Notes under the pieces: generated by a model | What the model was told of the DNA's origin: nothing | Database searches by the model: none | Seen by the model: only the letters and a program-made list of their open reading frames with translations | Shown here: in pieces, positions 17,058 to 23,680 of the stretch | How positions within the stretch are numbered: the stretch's first letter is position 1 | How the letters are laid out: the number at the start of each line of letters is the position of its first letter | NCBI RefSeq assembly: GCF_042685645.1 | Contig: NZ_JBHUNX010000001.1 | Location: forward strand, 4,278,001-4,342,000 | Source of the DNA: Salininema proteolyticum | Lineage (GTDB): Bacteria; Actinomycetota; Actinomycetes; Mycobacteriales; Micromonosporaceae | Length of the DNA: 64,000 nucleotides | Reading direction: 5' to 3' | Made by a program: the position numbers and the translations under genes

Positions 17058-18251
17058 GTGGTCAAGGATGATGTAGTCGCCTCCCCGCCCGACGGATCGG
17101 TCTGGCGCGCCCCCGGTTTCCTCCCGCTGCTCACGGCGACGCTGCTGGGATTCGCCGGCTTCGCCATGCTGCTTCCGTCCGGCCCCATGCGCGCGCTGGA
17201 GATAGGTGCGGGCGCCGAGGGCGCGGGGCTGGTGAACGCCGTCCTGATGCTTTTCACCGTCCTGGCGCAACTGGTGGTGGCCCCCGCGACCCGCCGGTTC
17301 GGCTGGGCCCGGTGCTTCGCGGCCGGGCTGCTATTCCTGGGTCTTCCGTCCCTGGCCATGCCGCTGCTCGCCGAACTGAACTGGCTGCTGGCGATGTCGG
17401 CCCTGCGCGGGCTCGGATTCGGCCTGCTGACGGTCGGCGGGGCCACCGCCGTGTCCCTCCTGGTGCCGCCGTCGGCGCGGGGCCGGGCCGTCGGGGCCTA
17501 CGGACTGTCGATCGCGTTGCCGCAGTTCCTCCTCACCCCGCTGGCCCCCGTCGCCATGGAGACGGCGGGATTCACCGCCGTGGCGCTGGCCGGGGCCCTT
17601 CCGGTCGCGGCCCTGCCGTGGGTGTCGCGAATCGCCCGCCACGTCGGCTCCGTCGAGGACGGCCCGGACGACGACGGCGAAAAGCCCGGGTGGGCGGCCC
17701 TCCTGCACCGGATCTGGCCGTCGCTGGTCGCCCTCCTCCTGGTCACCACGGGAGGCGGGGCCGTCCTGACCTTCGCCGCCGAGATGGTCGACGCCCCGGC
17801 CGTCGCCGCCCTGGCCCTGGCGGCCTTCACCGGCGTCGCCGCCTTGGGCCGCTGGCTGATCGGGGGAGCGGCGGACCGCTGGGGCCCGCGCCGGTTCATC
17901 GCCCCGGTCCTGCTGCTCGGTGCGGCGGGCTTCGCCGTGTTCGGGCTCGCCGCCTCGCCCGGTCCCGTCTGGCTGCTCCTCGCCGCCGCCGGAGCGTCCG
18001 GTTTCGCCTACGGGTCCCTGCAGAACCTCACCCTCGTGTACGCGTTCGCCGGCGGAGGAGAGCGCTCGCGGCCCCGGACCAGCGTGGTCTGGAACATCGG
18101 CTTCGACGCGGGCACCGGCCTCGGCGCCCTGGCCATCGGCCAACTGTCCGAGGCACTGACCTTCCCGACGGCGTTCCTCGCCATGGGCGCGGTCATCGCG
18201 GGCGCCGCCGTGGTCCTCGGGCTCGCCCTCCGGTTCGGCAGGCGCGCCTGA
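17058..18251 (+). CDS. MFS transporter
   Basis: A 397-residue protein with about eleven or twelve membrane helices and an internal hydrophilic loop (about 195-215) after helix 6. Weak MFS signatures include LRGLGFGLLTVGG in helix 4 and RWLIGGAADRWGPRR in the second half. It probably acts as a proton-driven exporter. The GTG at 17058 is preferred because the upstream frame runs through the operator palindrome. The gene follows the GntR regulator by about 150 bases and is convergent with a second MFS gene that carries the same operator. Confidence 0.83.
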   Translation: MVKDDVVASPPDGSVWRAPGFLPLLTATLLGFAGFAMLLPSGPMRALEIGAGAEGAGLVNAVLMLFTVLAQLVVAPATRRFGWARCFAAGLLFLGLPSLAMPLLAELNWLLAMSALRGLGFGLLTVGGATAVSLLVPPSARGRAVGAYGLSIALPQFLLTPLAPVAMETAGFTAVALAGALPVAALPWVSRIARHVGSVEDGPDDDGEKPGWAALLHRIWPSLVALLLVTTGGGAVLTFAAEMVDAPAVAALALAAFTGVAALGRWLIGGAADRWGPRRFIAPVLLLGAAGFAVFGLAASPGPVWLLLAAAGASGFAYGSLQNLTLVYAFAGGGERSRPRTSVVWNIGFDAGTGLGALAIGQLSEALTFPTAFLAMGAVIAGAAVVLGLALRFGRRA

Positions 18252-18269
18252 CGGGCCCTCGGCTTGGAG

Positions 18270-19541
18270 TCAGGAGGTCGCCTCGCGGGTCGCGCCGGTC
18301 CCGAACCTCAGTAGCTCGGGCACCCGGATCATCAAGAGACCCAGGGTGAGGACGAGCAGGACGCTGGCCCCGAGCGTGGTCAGCGAAACACCGGCGTGCT
18401 CGGCGATCGCGCCGAGGACCAAGGCGGCCACGGGCATGACCCCGATGGCCAGCTCCTGCAGGCCCAGCGCCCTGCCGTGGACCGCGGGTTCGGTCGTCAT
18501 GAGCAGCAGCGTCGTCTGAAGGACCCCGAACGCGGCGCTCGACATGCCGACCAGGGCCATGAGCGCGAACGCGACGGGCGCGCTGTCGGCCAGGGAGAAC
18601 AGGCCCCAGCAGACACCCCACGCCGAAGTGCCGACGAGGAACAGCGCCCCCTTGAACCGGAAGTCGCCCAGCGACGCGATCACCAGGGACCCGACCAGTC
18701 CGCCGAGCCCCGCGCAGGTGAGCAGGGCGCCCAGCCCGGCGGCGTCGAGGTTCAGGGACTCCTCGGCGAAGACCGGCATGAACGACTGGAAGACCGGCCA
18801 CAGCAGCGTATTCGCCGCCAGGGTCACCATCAGGATCGACACTGCCAGCCGGTTGCGCCCGACGATGCGGAGGCCGCCGGCCACCATCCCCAGCACCGAC
18901 TCTCCGACGCCGCCCGCGACCGCGCCGTAGCGCCGCAGAGGGAGGATGAGCAGGAAGGAGCACACGTACCAGGCCGTGGAGATCCACAGGGCCGCCGGGG
19001 CGCCGACGGCCGCGATCATCGCGCCGCCCAACGCCGGGCCGATCACCTGCGTCATGTTCAGCGCCATGGAGTTCAGGGCGTTGGCGTTGGACAGGTTCCG
19101 GGGGCCGACGAGTTCGAGCACCAGGGCCATGCGGGCCGGCTGGGACGGGGCCTGACCCAGCCCGATGGCCAGTCCTCCCAGGACGAGCGCCCAGTACGGG
19201 AGCAGGTCGAGGGTGGTCAGGGCGGCGACGGTCCCCACGGCGAACGTCGCCCATCCGCAGGCGGCCAGGAGCACCCGCACCCGGTTGAAACGGTCGGCGA
19301 GGACGCCGGCGACGGGGCCGAGGAGCAGCGGAGCCAGGCGGGCGGCCGTGTAGACGGCGACGAGCAGCTCAGAGTGCGTCAGTTCGTAAGCGAGCCAACC
19401 GAGCACGAGGGTCTGGGTCCACACGCCCCCAAAGTAGAAGAGGTTCGAGAACCACAGGAGACGGAAGGGCCGGTTGCCGCGCAGCGACGACAGGGCGCCC
19501 GACAGGCCCGGCCTGCGCTCCGGGGGAGAGAGTCGCGTCAT
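18270..19541 (-). CDS. MFS exporter, DHA3/MefA-like
   Basis: A 423-residue transporter with twelve predicted helices. The N-terminal region LWFSNLFYFGGVWTQTLVLG and GVLADRFNRVRVL are typical of the DHA3 group (macrolide-efflux or enterobactin-exporter-like proteins). The start follows GGAAGG in a leader of about 100 bases after the operator at 19645-19656. Sharing of that operator with the convergent MFS gene suggests coordinated induction by one ligand. Confidence 0.85.
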   Translation of the reverse strand: MTRLSPPERRPGLSGALSSLRGNRPFRLLWFSNLFYFGGVWTQTLVLGWLAYELTHSELLVAVYTAARLAPLLLGPVAGVLADRFNRVRVLLAACGWATFAVGTVAALTTLDLLPYWALVLGGLAIGLGQAPSQPARMALVLELVGPRNLSNANALNSMALNMTQVIGPALGGAMIAAVGAPAALWISTAWYVCSFLLILPLRRYGAVAGGVGESVLGMVAGGLRIVGRNRLAVSILMVTLAANTLLWPVFQSFMPVFAEESLNLDAAGLGALLTCAGLGGLVGSLVIASLGDFRFKGALFLVGTSAWGVCWGLFSLADSAPVAFALMALVGMSSAAFGVLQTTLLLMTTEPAVHGRALGLQELAIGVMPVAALVLGAIAEHAGVSLTTLGASVLLVLTLGLLMIRVPELLRFGTGATREATS

Positions 19542-19644
19542 GAACGGATCGCCTTCCCAGCGTATAGGTGGACACCAGGAGGCCCCGCGAACGCCGGACG
19601 GGGCTCCTGCGCTCGACGACCGCAACTGGAGCAGTCGCGTAAAA

Positions 19645-19656
19645 ATGGTATACCAT
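19645..19656. promoter_or_regulatory. GntR-type operator ATGGTATACCAT, copy 2
   Basis: Identical to the palindrome at 17041-17052, it lies in the promoter region of the leftward MFS gene in an AT-rich patch (AAAAATGG...CCATATTT). The repeat of all 12 bases in front of two transporters is unlikely to be chance in DNA of this GC content. Confidence 0.68.
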
Positions 19657-19699
19657 ATTTCTGCGCACGGCCACCCGCGCGAACGGGCACGGGTCGGGG

Positions 19700-20263
19700 C
19701 TAGTCCTCCGTCAAGTAGCGCTGGAGCGTGGGGCCGTACCAGCGCACGGCCTCCTCGACGCCCATCGCGACGACCGGGGGGATCTCGAGAATGAAGCGGC
19801 ACAGCGCGATACCGAGTACCTGGCTGGCCATCAGCGCCGCCCTCGTCAGCGCCTCGTCGGGGTCGGGCACGACCGCGGCGACGACCGGGACGAGCTGGCG
19901 GGCGAAGATGCCCCGCGCCTGCTCGGCGGCGGCCGGGTCGGTCGCGGCGCTCCGCAGCACGGCGAACAGGGCGCGGTCCTGGTCCCAGCGCTTGAGGAAG
20001 TGGCGGACGACGCGCTCGCCCATCTCGTCGCGGGGCACCTCGGAGAGGTCCGGCAGCTGGAGCGAGATGGGCGCCGCCAAGGTGAAGAGCTTCTCCTTGC
20101 TCCCGAAGTAGCGCATGACCATCGACGGGTCGATGCCCGCCTCGGAGGCGATGGATCTGATCGTCGCCCTGTCGTATCCGCGCTGCTCGAACTGCCGGCT
20201 CGCCGCCTCCAGGATGCGCTTCCGGGTCTCCTCCGACCGGGGCCGGGGCTCTTTCGTCGCCAT
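19700..20263 (-). CDS. TetR-family regulator of the adjacent monooxygenase
   Basis: A 187-residue TetR protein with its DNA-binding domain at about 10-60 (IRSIASEAGIDPSMVMRYFGSKEKLF). A perfect TATAAT ends 6 bases before the ATG and no ribosome site is present, so translation is probably leaderless; an ATG six codons upstream is thus excluded. It is divergent from an FAD monooxygenase across a 106-base gap rich in TTGGC/GCCAA repeats. Confidence 0.87.
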   Translation of the reverse strand: MATKEPRPRSEETRKRILEAASRQFEQRGYDRATIRSIASEAGIDPSMVMRYFGSKEKLFTLAAPISLQLPDLSEVPRDEMGERVVRHFLKRWDQDRALFAVLRSAATDPAAAEQARGIFARQLVPVVAAVVPDPDEALTRAALMASQVLGIALCRFILEIPPVVAMGVEEAVRWYGPTLQRYLTED

Positions 20264-20275
20264 GGGGGAATTATA

Positions 20276-20350
20276 TGCCAACGCGTGTTGACTTCGCCGC
20301 GACAGGGGTCTACCGTAAGAGTCAACAGATGTTGGCCAACAAACGTTGGC
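20276..20350. promoter_or_regulatory. TetR operator region with TGTTGGCCAACA palindrome
   Basis: A perfect 12-base palindrome at 20330-20341 is flanked by TGCCAACG (20276-20283) and its inverse CGTTGGCA (20343-20350). The leftmost repeat overlaps the TATAAT of the TetR gene. The arrangement fits dual control of both divergent promoters by the TetR protein. Confidence 0.6.
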
Positions 20351-20369
20351 ATCGCTTTAGGAGGCGATC

Positions 20370-21809
20370 ATGAACCTTCCGACCCAGCACAGCGACATCC
20401 TCATCGTCGGCGCGGGCCCCACCGGAATGCTCCTCGCGGGAGACCTCGCCGAGGCCGGGCTCTCCGTCACCGTCGTCGAGAAGCGGCCGCACGAGATATC
20501 GAACCTCTCCCGGGCCTTCGTCCTCCACTCCCGCACCATGGAGCTCCTCGACGCGCGCGGGCTCGTCGAGGAGACCGAGGCCGCGGGCCTCGCCAAGATC
20601 CGCCGCCTGCGCCTCTTCGGCAGCGCGATGATCGATTTCGCCCGGCTGCCGAGCCGTTTCAACCACGCCTCGCTGCTGCCCCAGTTCAAACTCGAACCCA
20701 TCCTGGAGGACCGCGCCCGCCGGGCCGGGGCGCGGCTGGTCTACGACAGCGCGCTCACCGGCCTCGAACAGGACGCGGACGGCGTCACCGCCACCGTCGA
20801 GCACGACGGGGAGACGATCGAGCACCGCGCCCGCTACCTGGTGGGAACGGACGGAATCCACAGCGCCGTGCGCCACGCGCTCGGCGTCGGCTTCCCCGGC
20901 AGGTCCGCCCTGCGCTCCATGATGCTGGCCGACGTGCAGCTCGGGGGCCGCCCGCCCGAAACCCTCACCGCCGTGGGGAACAAGCACGGCCTCGCCTTCA
21001 TCGCGCCCTTCGGCGACGACTGGTACCGCATCTTCGCGTGGCGGCGGGGACACGAGAAGCCCGACTTCGCGCCCCTGGAGTTCGAGGAGGTCCGCCGGGC
21101 CTTCCTGGACGTGACCGGAACCGACTACGGAATGCGCGACCCGCGCTGGGTCTCGCGCTTCCACTCCGACGAACGCCAGGCCGAGCGCTACCGCGTCGGA
21201 CGCGTCTTCCTGGCGGGGGACGCCGCCCACGTCCACTCGCCCGCCGGCGGGCAGGGCCTGAACACCGGCATGCAGGACGCTGCCAACCTCTCCTGGAAGC
21301 TGGTCTCCGTCCTCAACGGCGCACCCGAGGCCCTCCTCGACACCTACGAGTCCGAACGGCACCCCGTCGGGGAGGCCGTGCTGCGCTCCAGCGGGGCCAT
21401 CCTGCGAATCGGCAAGCTGGCCAACCCCTTCCTGCGGCTGCTGCGGAGCGCGTCGGTACCGCTGGCGGAACTCCCCGCCGTCAACAGGAAGATCGCCTCG
21501 GAGGTGACCGCGCTGTCTGTCTCGTACCCCGCCCCGCGCGGAGCGCACCGGGCGGTGGGCCACCGAGTGCCGGACCTGGTGCTGTCGGACGGACGCCGGC
21601 TCTACGAGGCACTGCGGGGCGGAAGGTTCGCCGCGGTGAACGTCGGCGACGTGGGCTCGGAGCGCGTCGAGGCCGTCGAGAGCCCGGGCGCGCCGGCCGT
21701 GCTCGTCCGTCCCGACGGCTACGCCGCCTGGGCCGGAGACCGCTCCGGATACTCGAAGGCCGTGCGGGACAACGTCGGACCGGAGCGCGGGCGACAGGTA
21801 ACCGCTTGA
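20370..21809 (+). CDS. FAD-dependent aromatic hydroxylase/monooxygenase (PheA/TetX-like)
   Basis: The 479-residue enzyme has the N-terminal dinucleotide fold (VGAGPTGMLLAGDLAEAG), the DG motif region (LVGTDGIHSAVR) and the second FAD motif (FLAGDAAHVHSPAGGQGLN). It belongs to the group of class A flavoprotein monooxygenases acting on aromatic compounds, polyketides or tetracyclines/rifamycins. AGGAGG stands 6 bases before the ATG. Pairing with a divergent TetR suggests inducible degradation or detoxification of a compound. The C-terminal thioredoxin-like part seems short. Its 3' end overlaps, antisense, the extended frame of the next TetR gene. Confidence 0.88.
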   Translation: MNLPTQHSDILIVGAGPTGMLLAGDLAEAGLSVTVVEKRPHEISNLSRAFVLHSRTMELLDARGLVEETEAAGLAKIRRLRLFGSAMIDFARLPSRFNHASLLPQFKLEPILEDRARRAGARLVYDSALTGLEQDADGVTATVEHDGETIEHRARYLVGTDGIHSAVRHALGVGFPGRSALRSMMLADVQLGGRPPETLTAVGNKHGLAFIAPFGDDWYRIFAWRRGHEKPDFAPLEFEEVRRAFLDVTGTDYGMRDPRWVSRFHSDERQAERYRVGRVFLAGDAAHVHSPAGGQGLNTGMQDAANLSWKLVSVLNGAPEALLDTYESERHPVGEAVLRSSGAILRIGKLANPFLRLLRSASVPLAELPAVNRKIASEVTALSVSYPAPRGAHRAVGHRVPDLVLSDGRRLYEALRGGRFAAVNVGDVGSERVEAVESPGAPAVLVRPDGYAAWAGDRSGYSKAVRDNVGPERGRQVTA

Positions 21810-22437
21810 CCGCGTACTCCCCCAGCGCGGGCTCGAGGGCGCCGAACGCGGCGCGGGTCTCGTCGGCGATGACGGCGGAGATCTCCCCGTTCGGCCGACC
21901 CGCCAGCGTCATGCGCAGGGTGTCGTCGAACAGCAGGCGCTGAACGGCCCCGAACTGCGCCGCGGCCACGCGGTGTTCCAGATCGTCCGGTGCCGCCCCC
22001 ATCTCCTCGGCGAGAGCTTCGGCCATGGCCCTCTCCTGTCCGTCGTGGAACTCACGGAGGCGGGCCGTCAGCACCGGGCTGTCGGCGATCATGCGGGCGA
22101 ACTCGGCCCCGGAGAAGCCGATGACCGGGTTCTGCTCCGCGACCGCGGCGAGATAGGCCCTCCGCAGGGCGGCCCAGGCCGACTCGCCCGGCTCCCGTCC
22201 CCGGATCGTCTCGGCCGGCATGGCGATGAAGACGTCCTGCAGGTCCAGGGCGAGGTCCTCCTTGCGGGGGAAGTAGTTGGTGACGGTCATCTTCGCGACC
22301 TGCGCCGCCCGGGCCACCTCCGCGATCGTGACGTTGTCGAAGCCGCGCTCCAGAAAGAGTTCCGTCGCCTTATGGGAGATGTTCTCCCTGGTCTGCCGCT
22401 TTTTGAGGTCTCTCAGACCGGTCTCGGTTTCTGCCAT
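21481..22437 (-). CDS. TetR-family regulator with long Arg/Pro-rich C-terminal extension
   Basis: The first 200 or so residues form a normal TetR protein (helix-turn-helix about 15-65; VTIAEVARAAQVAKMTVTNYFPRKEDL). No stop occurs where TetR proteins usually end; the frame goes on for about 110 Arg/Pro-rich residues antisense to the monooxygenase, to 318 in total. That tail has shadow-frame composition, so a recent stop loss is likely. TATACT lies 6 bases before the ATG with no ribosome site, so the mRNA is probably leaderless. It is divergent from a sigma-factor gene and shares with it an imperfect inverted repeat, so it probably represses that sigma factor. Confidence 0.78.
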   Translation of the reverse strand: MAETETGLRDLKKRQTRENISHKATELFLERGFDNVTIAEVARAAQVAKMTVTNYFPRKEDLALDLQDVFIAMPAETIRGREPGESAWAALRRAYLAAVAEQNPVIGFSGAEFARMIADSPVLTARLREFHDGQERAMAEALAEEMGAAPDDLEHRVAAAQFGAVQRLLFDDTLRMTLAGRPNGEISAVIADETRAAFGALEPALGEYAVKRLPVARAPVRRCPARPSSIRSGLRPRRRSRRDGRARPARPGSRRPRRAPSPRRRRSPRRTFRPAVPRRAGVRPTAPGPALGGPPPGALRAGRGTRQTARSPPRRSSC

Positions 22438-22457
22438 GGCACCAGTATACCTAGGAT

Positions 22458-22492
22458 CGACCGAAATTTCTTCTTGACATAAATTTAGGTCG
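22458..22492. promoter_or_regulatory. TetR-type operator overlapping the sigma-factor promoter
   Basis: CGACCGAAATTT and AAATTTAGGTCG are 11-of-12 inverted repeats with an 11-base spacer. The spacer contains the -35 hexamer TTGACA, so a bound repressor would block RNA polymerase. Confidence 0.65.
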
Positions 22493-22502
22493 GTGCTAAC
22501 TT
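22474..22502 (+). promoter_or_regulatory. Promoter TTGACA - 17 - TAACTT for the sigma-factor gene
   Basis: A consensus -35 hexamer at 22474-22479 and a -10 at 22497-22502 with 17-base spacing. Transcription would start near 22509, downstream of the ATG at 22504, so that ATG cannot be the start codon. Confidence 0.7.
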
Positions 22503-22557
22503 TATGTCGACCCGGAGGCGGGCGACCCCGCCCCGGCCGACGAGAGGAAGACGCTTC

Positions 22558-23457
22558 TTGACGACGACCCAGTACTCCGCCGACTCCATCCGCACCTACC
22601 TCGACGCGATCTCCCGCATCCCGCTGCTCACCGCCGAGCAGGAAGTCGAACTGGCCCGGCGCATCGCGGCCGGCGAAGAGGCCCGGAACCGCCTGGCGGA
22701 GGCCGACGTCCCGTCCGCGGACAAGGCCGGACTGCTGCGCGCCGCCGACCGTGGCGTCGAGGCCAAGAACCGCATGGTCCAGTCCAACCTCCGCCTGGTG
22801 GTCTCGATCGCCAAAAAGTACGCCGCCACCGGCGCGCTGCCCCTGATGGACCTGGTCCAGGAGGGTTCCATCGGCATGATGCGCGCGGTCGAGAAGTTCG
22901 ACCACAAACGGGGACTCAAGTTCTCCACCTACGCCACCTGGTGGATCAAGCAGGCCGTCCACCGGGCGCTTGCCGACCAGAGCCGGACTATCCGCGTCCC
23001 GTCGTACATGCACGACCTCATCCGCCGCGTCCTGCGCGCCAAGGCCGAACTGGCCGGAAATCTGGGGCGCGAGCCCTCCACCGAGGAAATGGCGGCCGCG
23101 CTCGACCTCGACGCGGACAAAGTAGAGGGCGTGCTCCGCTACGCGCGGGAGACCGTCTCGCTCAACGCCCCCGTCAACGAGGACGGGACCGAGGTCGGGT
23201 TCTTCATCGCGGACGACGCCCCGGACCCGGCCGCCCTGGCGCTGGACCGCGACCTGCGGGACTCCCTCGGCAAAGCAATGGACGGCCTGACCGAGCGCGA
23301 GGCGAAGGTCCTCGCGCGGCGCTACGGCCTGGACGACGGCGTCACGCGCACCCTGGACGAGATCGGTCGCGAGCTCGGGCTGAGCCGCGAGCGCGTCCGC
23401 CAGATCGCGGCCGGCGCGCTGGCCAAGCTGCGGAAGGCCGAGCACGCCCTCGTCTGA
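22558..23457 (+). CDS. Group 2 sigma-70 factor (HrdB/SigB-like)
   Basis: The 299-residue sigma factor has region 1.2 (SIRTYLDAISRIPLLTAEQE), a full region 2 (MVQSNLRLVVSIAKKYAATG; STYATWWIKQAVHRAL), region 3 and region 4 (TLDEIGRELGLSRERVRQI). It lacks the long acidic N-terminus of the housekeeping sigma, so it is a non-essential, group 2 type. The start is a TTG preceded by GAGAGGAAG at 7 bases; the promoter position rules out the upstream ATG. Control by the divergent TetR, not by an anti-sigma factor, is unusual and suggests a ligand-induced regulon. Confidence 0.88.
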   Translation: MTTTQYSADSIRTYLDAISRIPLLTAEQEVELARRIAAGEEARNRLAEADVPSADKAGLLRAADRGVEAKNRMVQSNLRLVVSIAKKYAATGALPLMDLVQEGSIGMMRAVEKFDHKRGLKFSTYATWWIKQAVHRALADQSRTIRVPSYMHDLIRRVLRAKAELAGNLGREPSTEEMAAALDLDADKVEGVLRYARETVSLNAPVNEDGTEVGFFIADDAPDPAALALDRDLRDSLGKAMDGLTEREAKVLARRYGLDDGVTRTLDEIGRELGLSRERVRQIAAGALAKLRKAEHALV

Positions 23458-23507
23458 GCGATTCCCGCCCGGCTAAGGCCGATATCCCGAAGCCGGTCGG
23501 GACCCGA

Positions 23508-23526
23508 GCGGGAGCTGCTGTCCCGC
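23508..23526 (+). terminator. Short hairpin downstream of the sigma-factor gene
   Basis: GCGGGA and TCCCGC form a 6-base stem with a 7-base loop about 50 bases after the stop. It is a weak terminator candidate without a T-run. Confidence 0.35.
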
Positions 23527-23637
23527 AACGGGTTGGCCCGCGTTTCATCGCGGAACACCTCTACATCGTGTGACGCCGCCGTCCCTTCGAACATGCCGTC
23601 CAGCCCTGCACCGAGATTCGGGATAACGTTGCAGTCA

Positions 23638-23656
23638 GCAGGTTAGCCTAACCTAA
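23638..23656. promoter_or_regulatory. Iron box (DmdR/IdeR operator)
   Basis: The 19 bases match the actinobacterial iron-box palindrome TTAGGTTAGCCTAACCTAA at 17 positions; only the first two differ. The site ends 24 bases before the start codon of the next gene, where a DtxR-family repressor with bound Fe(II) would stop transcription. Confidence 0.82.
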
Positions 23657-23680
23657 CTTCTAATAGTCAATGGAGGTCGT

